Positions 40,263 to 48,921 of a stretch of DNA of 64,000 nt are shown in pieces (the stretch's first letter is position 1; each line of letters opens with the position of its first letter). The DNA is from Deinococcus sp. KSM4-11 (GTDB taxonomy: Bacteria > Deinococcota > Deinococci > Deinococcales > Deinococcaceae). The stretch covers positions 62,001-126,000 of the forward strand of contig NZ_SSNX01000008.1 of the NCBI RefSeq assembly GCF_004801415.1. Direction: 5' to 3'. A program made the translations under genes and the position numbers. The notes below the pieces were generated by a model. That model did not search any database, was not told where the DNA came from, and was given only the letters and a program-made list of their open reading frames with translations.

Positions 40263-40291
40263 GGGCGGGTTCCGGTGGGGTGTGGACGCAT
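40259..40291 (-). CDS. 10-codon leader ORF of the reductase array
   Basis: On the minus strand GGAGG-CCCC-ATG opens a short frame coding MRPHPTGTRP whose TGA overlaps the ATG of array copy 1 (ATGA). Copy 1 lacks a ribosome site, so translation may depend on termination of this leader. The Pro/Arg-rich content could slow ribosomes. The evidence is positional only. Confidence 0.5.
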   Translation of the reverse strand: MRPHPTGTRP

Positions 40292-40337
40292 GGGGCCTCC
40301 GGGAATGGGCTGGGAATGGAACGTCTTGTACCTGTTT

Positions 40338-40390
40338 AGCTTAGAACATAATAGTCCGGAATTGCAACCCCCCGCTCAGTTTTTCGGACT
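40338..40390. promoter_or_regulatory. Divergent control region of the reductase array and HxlR gene
   Basis: AT-rich for this genome. On the minus strand TTGCAA (40362-40367), 18 nt, then TAAGCT (40338-40343) is a possible array promoter. An inverted pair AGTCCG (40353-40358) and CGGACT (40385-40390) spans the space between the two promoters, and TCAGT-N7-ACTGA (40376-40392) overlaps the right arm. These are candidate HxlR binding sites. Confidence 0.4.
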
Positions 40391-40398
40391 GAACCGAG

Positions 40399-40404
40399 TA
40401 CACT
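40399..40404 (+). promoter_or_regulatory. -10 box of the HxlR-SCP2 gene
   Basis: TACACT lies 8 nt before the ATG at 40413, giving a nearly leaderless message. Confidence 0.45.
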
Positions 40405-40412
40405 TGGTGGAT

Positions 40413-41102
40413 ATGACCACCCGGCGCGGTTCCGGTGCGCGCAGTCCCGAACGCCGTTCCTACGAGGACGGCTGCGCCGCCGCGCACGCCCTCGACCTGA
40501 TCGGGGAACGCTGGGCGCTGCTGGTCGTGCGGGAACTGCTGCTGGGCCCCCGGCGCTTCACCGATCTGAAGACCACGCTGCCCGGCATCAGCGCCACGGT
40601 GCTCACCCAGCGTTTGATCGACCTGGAAGGCATCGGCGTGCTGCGACGCGAACCGCTCCCGGCCCCGGCCTCCGGCTCGATGTACGCCCTGACCCCCTGG
40701 GGCCACGAGCTGGAACCCGTGCTGATGCAGCTCGGGCGCTGGGGTGCACAGTCTCCGTTCAAGCCCCCCGCCCCGATCAGCCTCGCCACCCTCATCACCG
40801 CGCAGCGCACCATGTTCAGCGCGCCCGCCGCCGCCGGAATCGAGGCCACCGTGGCACTGCACGTCGGCCGGGAGCAGTTCACGGCACGCGTCGTGGAGGG
40901 CACGCTGGAACTTCACCCCGGCAGCGGCCCGGCGGACGTCACCCTCAGCGGCGACGTCGCCACCCTCGGCGGCGTGATCTTCGGCGGGCTGCCCCTCGAG
41001 ACGGCCGAGGCCGACGGCCTGCTGCGCGTGCAGGGCGACCGCGACCTCGCCGCGCGGTACGTGACCCTGTTCCCGCTGCCTCCCACCATCGCCCCGTCCT
41101 AA
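40413..41102 (+). CDS. HxlR-type transcription regulator with C-terminal SCP2-like domain
   Basis: 229 residues from the ATG at 40413; a far longer in-frame start lies antisense to the reductases and is rejected. The N-terminal winged helix of the HxlR family is clear: CAAAHALDLIGERWALLVVRELLLGPRRFTDLKTTLPGISATVLTQRLIDLEGIGVLRREPLPAPASGSMYALTPWG (about 20-100), with the conserved Cys near the start. Residues about 135-229 (ATVALHVGREQFTARVVEGTLELHPG, DVTLSGDVATLGGVIFGG, LRVQGDRDLAARYVTLFPLP) resemble an SCP2 sterol-carrier fold that could bind a hydrophobic effector. Divergent from the array, it is its obvious candidate regulator. Confidence 0.88.
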   Translation: MTTRRGSGARSPERRSYEDGCAAAHALDLIGERWALLVVRELLLGPRRFTDLKTTLPGISATVLTQRLIDLEGIGVLRREPLPAPASGSMYALTPWGHELEPVLMQLGRWGAQSPFKPPAPISLATLITAQRTMFSAPAAAGIEATVALHVGREQFTARVVEGTLELHPGSGPADVTLSGDVATLGGVIFGGLPLETAEADGLLRVQGDRDLAARYVTLFPLPPTIAPS

Positions 41103-41152
41103 CGCAAGTGGCGGATGCGGGCGGGGTCGCTGCCGGAAATACTGAGGGCCGC

Positions 41153-41749
41153 ATGTCCGACCTTCCCCCGGTACCGACCGATCCGCCCGTGACGGAGGCG
41201 GAGATGCGCGCGGCCTTCGTGGTGCCCCCGGCCCGCCTGACCGGCCCCATCGAGGTCGTTCCCTACGACCCGCAGTGGCCCGCGCTGTACGGGCGGGAGG
41301 CCCGGCGCCTGCGCGATCTACTCGGGGGGCGCGTCCTGGCGCTGGAACACGTGGGCTCCACGGCCGTGCCCGGACTCCACGCCAAGCCCATCATCGACCT
41401 CGACCTGACCGTGGCGGACTCTGCCGATGAAGCCGCGTATGTGCCCACGCTGGAGGCCGCCGGGTACCACCTGACCATCCGCGAACCCGAGTGGCTGGAA
41501 CATCGGATGTTCAAAGGCCCAGACACGGACATCAACCTGCACGTCTGGTCGCCCGGCAGCCCCGAGGCAATCCGGCACGTGATTTTCCGCGACTGGCTGC
41601 GCACACACCCCGCAGACCGGGCCGCGTACGCGGCGCTGAAGCGCGACCTGGCCACCCGACCCTACGCCTACATCCACGAGTACAACAACGACAAATCGGC
41701 CCTGATCCGTGAGATCTACGCGCGGGCCGCCGCGGCGCGGGAAGGATAA
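41153..41749 (+). CDS. GrpB/UPF0157 family protein (nucleotidyltransferase fold)
   Basis: 198 residues from the ATG at 41153, 4 nt after AGGGC; an earlier in-frame start adds unrelated residues. IEVVPYDPQWPALYGREARRLRDLLGGRVLALEHVGSTAVPGLHAKPIIDLDLTV is the GrpB signature, with the nucleotidyltransferase-like GST and DxD-like positions. HRMFKGPDTDINLHVW and LRTHPADRAAYAALKRDLA complete the family pattern. The function of the UPF0157 family is not established; some members are fused to CoaE. A hairpin follows the stop. Confidence 0.88.
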   Translation: MSDLPPVPTDPPVTEAEMRAAFVVPPARLTGPIEVVPYDPQWPALYGREARRLRDLLGGRVLALEHVGSTAVPGLHAKPIIDLDLTVADSADEAAYVPTLEAAGYHLTIREPEWLEHRMFKGPDTDINLHVWSPGSPEAIRHVIFRDWLRTHPADRAAYAALKRDLATRPYAYIHEYNNDKSALIREIYARAAAAREG

Positions 41750-41762
41750 ACATCCATCAAGT

Positions 41763-41778
41763 CCCCGCCCATGCGGGG
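41763..41778 (+). terminator. Hairpin after the GrpB-like gene
   Basis: CCCCGC-CCAT-GCGGGG forms a perfect 6-bp stem with a tetraloop 14 nt after the stop, followed by TTCAA. Confidence 0.5.
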
Positions 41779-41903
41779 TTCAACCCCCACGGGCATGATG
41801 GACTTCTCGCCCGTATTCCGCTGGCCTACACGCGTCCCCGGCTGGTGGCGGCGATCAGCGCACAGAGGCAGCTTCACTGCCGGTTGCGCTCAGGAGGTAC
41901 GTC

Positions 41904-42347
41904 ATGCCGCAGGTGACCGCCCAGGTGTCCCGTTCCATCGCCGCGCGCCCGGAGCAGATCTGGACGGCGCTCACCTCGCCGGACAAACTCAAACGGTTCT
42001 TCCTCGGGGCCGAGGTGACCTCCGACTGGACGGTCGGCAGCCCCATCCGCATGCGCGGCGAATACCAGGGCAAAGCCTACGAGGACAAAGGTGAGATCCT
42101 CCGCGCCGACCGGCCCCGCACCCTGGAGTTCTCGCACTGGAGCGGGTCGTCCGGTCAGGCGGACGTGCCGGAGAACTACCACGTGCTCACTTTCGACCTC
42201 ACGCCCGATGGAGACCGGACGGACGTGACCCTGAGCCAGTCGAACCTCAAGGGCGGCGTCACCCCCTCCGATGAGCAGCACCGCGCGGAATTTGAGAAGA
42301 ACTGGCAGACGGTGCTGGACGGCCTGGCGCACACCGTCGAGCACTGA
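41904..42347 (+). CDS. SRPBCC (AHSA1-like) domain protein
   Basis: 147 residues, ATG 6 nt after AGGAGG. QVTAQVSRSIAARPEQIWTALTSPDKLKRFFLGAEVTSDWTVGSPIRMRGEYQGKAYEDKGEILRADRPRTLEFSHW is the AHSA1 (activator of Hsp90 homologue 1-like) branch of the START/SRPBCC superfamily, forming a hydrophobic ligand-binding cavity. The family is abundant in soil bacteria beside VOC, DHFR-fold and DUF1801 genes, as here. It probably binds a hydrophobic small molecule; the ligand is unknown. Confidence 0.88.
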   Translation: MPQVTAQVSRSIAARPEQIWTALTSPDKLKRFFLGAEVTSDWTVGSPIRMRGEYQGKAYEDKGEILRADRPRTLEFSHWSGSSGQADVPENYHVLTFDLTPDGDRTDVTLSQSNLKGGVTPSDEQHRAEFEKNWQTVLDGLAHTVEH

Positions 42348-42449
42348 GCTGGCGGGCGGAACCGACGTCCTGGTCAGAGTGCGGCAGTTCGAGATGCGGT
42401 TCAGGAGCACCTGTCCAGCGTGGGGTGACTGCGATCTGGCGAAGGCGAT

Positions 42450-43310
42450 TCAGGACGCCGGTATGGCGGCCAGCGCCTGCCCGACGAACCAGTGGTGTCG
42501 CTCGCGCATCGTCCGTTCCTGCCCGGCCTCCAGGCCCCAGGTCTGCATCCGTCCACAGGGACGCAGGGCCGCGCGCAGATCCCAGATGGGCAGAGGGGAC
42601 AGGTCGGTTCCGCCTGCCCCGGCGTAGGCCCGAGTGAAGTCCTGCATGGCGCTCTGGCCGTGAAAAAAGAGGAGTTCCAGCCTCGTGTTGCCCACGTCCG
42701 CCAGCGGATCACCCAGTCCGGCGTCCTCCCAGTCGAGCACGGCACTCAGGGCGCCGCCGCTCCAGAGGGTATTCCCCGGCCACAGGTCGCCGTGCAGCAC
42801 GGACAGCCGGCCCAAAGGCGGCGGATGTGCGGCCAGCGCGGCGCGGATGCGGGACTCGGACAGCGATTCGTCCGGGAGGCCCTGGGGTGCAGGACTGCCC
42901 GGCAGGACACGGAGTGGCAGCCCCTGCGGCTCCAGGGCGTGCAGCCGGGCCAGGAAGTGCGCGAGTGACTCAGGATCAGCTCCTCCTTCCGCGCCACTCT
43001 GCCCGTCCATCAAAGTCTGGACGAGGACGCCGCTTTCCTGCCAGAGTGGCTCGGGAACGGGCAGCCCGGCGCGGTGCAGGAACCGCAGCAACGCGAATTC
43101 CTGCGCGGCCACGTCCGGGTTCGCGCTCAGGTTGCGGGCGCCGTACTCTCGCACCACCACACGCCGTACAGCTCCATCCATCTGACGCAGCGTCAGGGCC
43201 GTGACCTGGGCGGACACGCCGCCGGTCAGCGACTCCGTGGACGTCACGGCCTCGCCAGGCCACAACCGCCGGAGGAGGTCGTGAACAGCGGTCATGCGGC
43301 CAGGATTCAC
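42450..43310 (-). CDS. APH-family (aminoglycoside/choline kinase-like) phosphotransferase
   Basis: 286 residues from a GTG at 43310, with an ATG at 43295 as alternative; neither has a Shine-Dalgarno. The kinase-like fold has SLTGGVSAQV for the nucleotide loop, VVREYGARN for the Lys-bearing strand analogue, the catalytic loop LSVLHGDLWPGNTLW and the metal-binding VLDWEDAGLGDPLADVG. The APH family phosphorylates aminoglycosides, choline, homoserine or sugars; sequence alone does not tell which. It lies 10 nt after the metallopeptidase stop and might be cotranscribed with it. Confidence 0.88.
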   Translation of the reverse strand: MNPGRMTAVHDLLRRLWPGEAVTSTESLTGGVSAQVTALTLRQMDGAVRRVVVREYGARNLSANPDVAAQEFALLRFLHRAGLPVPEPLWQESGVLVQTLMDGQSGAEGGADPESLAHFLARLHALEPQGLPLRVLPGSPAPQGLPDESLSESRIRAALAAHPPPLGRLSVLHGDLWPGNTLWSGGALSAVLDWEDAGLGDPLADVGNTRLELLFFHGQSAMQDFTRAYAGAGGTDLSPLPIWDLRAALRPCGRMQTWGLEAGQERTMRERHHWFVGQALAAIPAS

Positions 43311-43320
43311 ACGACCAGTG

Positions 43321-44385
43321 TTACAGGATGCCGCGATCTGCGAAGGCCTGTTTCACGGTGGCGGCGACCGACTTGCCGTACAGGGCCTGCGCGGTCGTCA
43401 CGGTCGCCTGTGCGGCGGCAGTGAAGCTGGTGTCCGGCTTGAAGGCAAACTGAGCGTCGATGATGATTCGGTCGGCCCGGTACGCGCCCAGCGCCACGCG
43501 GATGTCCCACAGGGCGCGCGACCAGATCTCGCCATCGGCGTGCACCTCGCCCACCACGTCCTGCGGGTAGCGCTTGTTGGTGTCCGTGCGGCGGATGCAG
43601 TGCGGCACGGTGCGCGTGTAGGCGGTGCTGTCCCAGTCCATCAGGCACGGCAGTGGCGTCTTCACGGGCGCGCCGTTCGCCCGCGCCACGGCGTCCGCGA
43701 CCGTCAGGCCCAGGTAGTCCCCGAAGGCCTCGCCGATGCTCCCAGCCTCCAGGCTGGTGCCGAAGCCGGGCACCTGGGCGTTCTGGACGGCGTGGCCGTA
43801 CTCGTGCACGATCACCTCGCCATCCTCGGCGTCGTCCACGCCGCCCTTGCCGTAGCGGATGATGTCTGGCTGGTCGTTCTGGTACGAGTTGTCGATCCCG
43901 TACTGGCTGACCTTGAGCTGCTGCTGCTCCCTGTGCACCGCCGGAAGTTCGGTGCCGAAGCCCAGCGACTGGATGTACTTCTGCGCTTCCGTGACCCAGT
44001 AGTACGCCATGACCTGCTCGAACTGATCCTGATCCCGTGTGAAGTTAAAGGGCCCACTGCCGTACACGGGCGTGCCCGTCTCGCTGACGACCTTCGCGTA
44101 GTCGCCGCTGAGGTACCCGCTGCCATCGAGGTTCGTGAGGGTGACGCTGTAGTACGCGCTGGCGGGCACGGCGGCGGCCGCGTCCTTCTGGTCGCTCAGG
44201 GACTCGTCGCCGGTCGTCTGCACGGGGTTGGGCAGGAAGGCCTTTGCGGCGGCCGTATGCTGCCCGGTCGCCGGCTTGCCGTTCCCACCCTGCGCGGCCA
44301 GCGACCGTGACGGTGCCTGTCCGCACGCGGCGAGCATGGACACACTGAGAACTGCGGCCAGGGCCATCCGAAAGCTGGATTTCAT
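43321..44385 (-). CDS. Exported lipoprotein metallopeptidase, M36/M4-like gluzincin
   Basis: 354 residues. Signal with lipobox MLAACGQ, so probably a lipoprotein. The zinc site is VIVHEYGHAVQ near residues 192-202 and the third ligand lies in GSIGEAFGDYLG near 220, the HExxH/E arrangement of gluzincins. The C-terminal VVGEVHADGEIWSRALWDIRVALG segment is typical of M36 fungalysin-like enzymes. There is no long FTP-type propeptide, so it is shorter than secreted M4/M36 zymogens. It is expected to degrade extracellular proteins. On the minus strand the start is 8 nt after TATGAT. Confidence 0.85.
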   Translation of the reverse strand: MKSSFRMALAAVLSVSMLAACGQAPSRSLAAQGGNGKPATGQHTAAAKAFLPNPVQTTGDESLSDQKDAAAAVPASAYYSVTLTNLDGSGYLSGDYAKVVSETGTPVYGSGPFNFTRDQDQFEQVMAYYWVTEAQKYIQSLGFGTELPAVHREQQQLKVSQYGIDNSYQNDQPDIIRYGKGGVDDAEDGEVIVHEYGHAVQNAQVPGFGTSLEAGSIGEAFGDYLGLTVADAVARANGAPVKTPLPCLMDWDSTAYTRTVPHCIRRTDTNKRYPQDVVGEVHADGEIWSRALWDIRVALGAYRADRIIIDAQFAFKPDTSFTAAAQATVTTAQALYGKSVAATVKQAFADRGIL

Positions 44386-44393
44386 GTACCGGC

Positions 44394-44399
44394 ATCATA
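44394..44399 (-). promoter_or_regulatory. -10 box of the metallopeptidase gene
   Basis: TATGAT on the minus strand, 8 nt before the ATG, with TTCTTG 17 nt further upstream as a weak -35. The remaining gene-free stretch to 44508 shows nothing recognisable. Confidence 0.5.
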
Positions 44400-44508
44400 G
44401 GGCGTCGGCCGCACTCCAAGAACCGTCGCGTCACACACGGAACAGCCGCATACCTGTCGATGAGAAGGCGGACGCGCTGCTGAGCGACCGGCTGACACGC
44501 CCGCAGGA

Positions 44509-44790
44509 TCAGGTGCGCAGTTCCAGGTGCAGGGTCACGTCCTGCCCCTCCTCCAGTCCTTCCTTCTGGCGGACGTTCGCGCGGATCGGCACGATATACA
44601 GGCCGTCCTTCGGGAACAGGGAGGTCGGCCAGCGGGTGCCGCCGATGGTCACATGCACGGGAATCATGCCCCAGCCGTACGTCACGAACTTCGAGGCGGC
44701 CTTCAGCTCGGCCGCCTCGTCGTCCGGAACCGTCACGAAGTAGTGCGGGGCGGGGCCGCGCCAGTGCCAGAGAGGGCCGCTGAACTCCAT
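44509..44790 (-). CDS. DUF1905 domain protein
   Basis: 93 residues from the ATG at 44790, which follows TATAGT by 6 nt on the minus strand (leaderless layout); an upstream in-frame start is rejected for that reason. MEFSGPLWHWRGPAPHYFVTVPDDEAAELKAASKFVTYGWGMIPVHVTIGGTRWPTSLFPKDGLYIVPIRANVRQKEGLEEGQDVTLHLEL is one whole DUF1905 beta-barrel, without the OmdA domain found in the gene at 31844. No function is known for stand-alone members. Confidence 0.85.
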   Translation of the reverse strand: MEFSGPLWHWRGPAPHYFVTVPDDEAAELKAASKFVTYGWGMIPVHVTIGGTRWPTSLFPKDGLYIVPIRANVRQKEGLEEGQDVTLHLELRT

Positions 44791-44875
44791 ATGGGCACTA
44801 TACGCCCTGAACTGAATGTGGGCCTGATATACGTCGGGAGCCACGGTGAGTTATGGCGTCCGGGCCGCGCTGTCC

Positions 44876-45685
44876 TCAGTCCCAGTCGGGCGCGACACTC
44901 GGCGGATTGGCGATGCGTTCAGCGCCACCTCTGTCGAGCGTGGCGATCTGCGCCATGTCCTCGTCCGAGAGGATCAGCTTCAGCGCCCCGAGGTTGCTTT
45001 CCAGGTTCTCCCGCTTCGTACTCGACGGAATGACCGAGTAGCCCTGCTGTAAGGCCCACGCCAGCGCCACCTGCGCGGCCGTCGCACCGTGCTGTTGGGC
45101 GATGGCTTGGATCACCGGGTCGTCCAGAACCTTGCCCACCGCCAGCGTCATGTACGACGTCAGGTGCAGACCCTCGGCCCGGGCGAACCCGGCCAGCGTG
45201 CGGTTTTGCAGGTACGGATGGATCTCCACCTGGTTGGTCGCAATGGGCGTGTCACCCAGGATCTTCATGGCGTTCTGGAGCAGCGCGACCGTGAAGTTCG
45301 ACACGCCGATCTCCTTCGTCAGGCCCTGCTGCTGCGCGTCGGCCAGGGCCGTCAGGTATTCCTCTGCGGGCACGGGGCCGTTCGGGGCGGGCCAGTGGAT
45401 CAGCGTCAGGTCGACCTGCTCCACCCCCAGCTTCTGCACGCTCTCGCGCAGGCTGGCGACCAGCTTGTCCGCGCTGTAGTTGTCGGGCTTGATCTTGGTG
45501 GTGAGGTACAGCTCACTGCGGGGCACGCCGCTCTGCGCGATCACCTCGCCGATCTCGCCCTCGTTGCCGTAGCCCTGCGCGGTGTCGATGGCGCGGTACC
45601 CGACCTCCAGGGCGTTGCGCACCGAATCCTTCACGACCTGATCTTTCAGGCGAAACGTTCCCAGACCAAAATTAGGCACACTCAT
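44876..45685 (-). CDS. Aldo/keto reductase, DkgB-like
   Basis: 269 residues, ATG 5 nt after GGAGGT. The AKR barrel shows [18 protein letters not shown] (catalytic Asp and Tyr), [12 protein letters not shown] (Lys), [11 protein letters not shown] (His), KEIGVSNF and the cofactor segment [27 protein letters not shown]. This is the AKR5-like 2,5-diketo-D-gluconate/methylglyoxal reductase group using NADPH. The ribosome site GGAGG is preceded on the minus strand by CCTCC, able to form a small masking hairpin. It lies divergent from the nucleotidyltransferase gene. Confidence 0.92.
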   Translation of the reverse strand: MSVPNFGLGTFRLKDQVVKDSVRNALEVGYRAIDTAQGYGNEGEIGEVIAQSGVPRSELYLTTKIKPDNYSADKLVASLRESVQKLGVEQVDLTLIHWPAPNGPVPAEEYLTALADAQQQGLTKEIGVSNFTVALLQNAMKILGDTPIATNQVEIHPYLQNRTLAGFARAEGLHLTSYMTLAVGKVLDDPVIQAIAQQHGATAAQVALAWALQQGYSVIPSSTKRENLESNLGALKLILSDEDMAQIATLDRGGAERIANPPSVAPDWD

Positions 45686-45691
45686 GTCGAA

Positions 45692-45705
45692 CCTCCGTCG
45701 GGAGG
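45692..45705 (-). promoter_or_regulatory. Hairpin masking the aldo/keto reductase ribosome site
   Basis: On the minus strand CCTCC-CGAC-GGAGG places the Shine-Dalgarno in a 5-bp stem with a tetraloop, 6 nt before the ATG. It may limit translation. Confidence 0.35.
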
Positions 45706-45806
45706 CATCATGCGCGTGTCGGGTGGCCGCGACCATGTGACGCGGGTTGATACAACGCACACCTTGAGGCCATCGGCGCGTCGCAGGGGCGGAGCATACT
45801 CGCGGG

Positions 45807-46634
45807 GTGACCACCACCGATCTGCCACAGACCCTGGCCGACCTGTACGCGACCATCCCGCAGGTGCTGGCGGTGGTGCAGGGCGGTTCGGTCACGGCCG
45901 GCAACCAGGACGCCTCCTCGGACATCGACCTGTACGTCTACTGCCGCGAGGACGTGCCTGTGGCGCTGCGCCGGAACATCGCCGCTCCACGCGCCCAGCG
46001 GCTGGAGATCGACAACCACTTCGCCGAGTGTGGGGACGAGTGGATCGAGCGCGACGGCCGGGCTGTGGACGTCATGTTTCGCCCGGCCGCGTCCTTCGAG
46101 GATCACCTCCACTACCTGCTGGAGCGCTTCGAAGCCCACCAGGGCTACTCGACGGCGGTGTGGCACAACCTGCGAACCTCGCGCCTCCTGTTCGACCGCG
46201 AGGGCTGGTTCGCGCGCCTGCAAGCCCAGGCACTGCAGCCTTACCCGGATGGCCTGGCGCAGGCGATCATCGCCCTGAACGTGCCCCTGCTTTCCGGCCA
46301 CATCAATTCCCGCGCCGCTCAGGTGGCCGTGGCCGTCCGGCGGCGGGACCTCGTGGCGGTCAACGGCATTCTGACCAAACTGCTCGCCAGCTACTTCGAT
46401 GTGCTGTACGCCCTGAACCGCGTGCCCCATCCGGGCGAAAAGCGGCTCCTGACGCTGGCCGCCTCGCTTCCCCTGACGCCCGCAGGATTCGTGCCAGCCA
46501 TCGAGCAGCTGCTCACCGTCACGCCCGGCACCCTGGACGACGTGCCGGCCCGGGCGAGTGCGGTCATCGATCCCCTGCTCGACCTGCTGGCCGTTCATGG
46601 ACAGCGGCCGCCTGCATGGGGGGAGCCGGTCTGA
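45807..46634 (+). CDS. DUF4037-like protein with nucleotidyltransferase signature
   Basis: 275 residues, GTG start 6 nt after CATACT and without a Shine-Dalgarno. [30 protein letters not shown] has the GS-x-D-x-D pattern of pol-beta-like nucleotidyltransferases, and VDVMFRP supplies the third acidic residue. The C-terminal half is helical ([22 protein letters not shown]), as in DUF4037 proteins related to aminoglycoside adenylyltransferases. The substrate is unknown. It lies 65 nt upstream of pnp, which has its own promoter-like box. Confidence 0.78.
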   Translation: MTTTDLPQTLADLYATIPQVLAVVQGGSVTAGNQDASSDIDLYVYCREDVPVALRRNIAAPRAQRLEIDNHFAECGDEWIERDGRAVDVMFRPAASFEDHLHYLLERFEAHQGYSTAVWHNLRTSRLLFDREGWFARLQAQALQPYPDGLAQAIIALNVPLLSGHINSRAAQVAVAVRRRDLVAVNGILTKLLASYFDVLYALNRVPHPGEKRLLTLAASLPLTPAGFVPAIEQLLTVTPGTLDDVPARASAVIDPLLDLLAVHGQRPPAWGEPV

Positions 46635-46687
46635 TCGGGCAGGTCGGGGAGCGGCGCACGGTCTGCCCCGGCCCATCCGGCGCGGGA

Positions 46688-46693
46688 TAGACT
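46688..46693 (+). promoter_or_regulatory. -10 box of a leaderless pnp promoter
   Basis: TAGACT, 6 nt, then the pnp ATG, no Shine-Dalgarno. The usual rpsO-pnp arrangement is absent here. Confidence 0.5.
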
Positions 46694-46699
46694 CCGCAC

Positions 46700-48865
<2,166 letters not shown>

Positions 48866-48889
48866 CGTTCGGGGACAGCCAGGCAGAGA

Positions 48890-48916
48890 ACGGGCCGCCC
48901 GAGTGGGGCGGCCCGT
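48890..48916. terminator. Hairpin between pnp and the convergent surface operon
   Basis: ACGGGCCGCCC (48890-48900) and GGGCGGCCCGT (48906-48916) form a perfect 11-bp stem with a 5-nt loop between two convergent stops. No U-tract on either strand, but position and strength suggest a shared terminator. Confidence 0.65.
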
Positions 48917-48921
48917 CGGCG

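Noticed and set aside
39585..40412. N-terminal extension of the HxlR-type regulator
   Set aside because: It is antisense to two reductase genes; HxlR homology starts just after the ATG at 40413.
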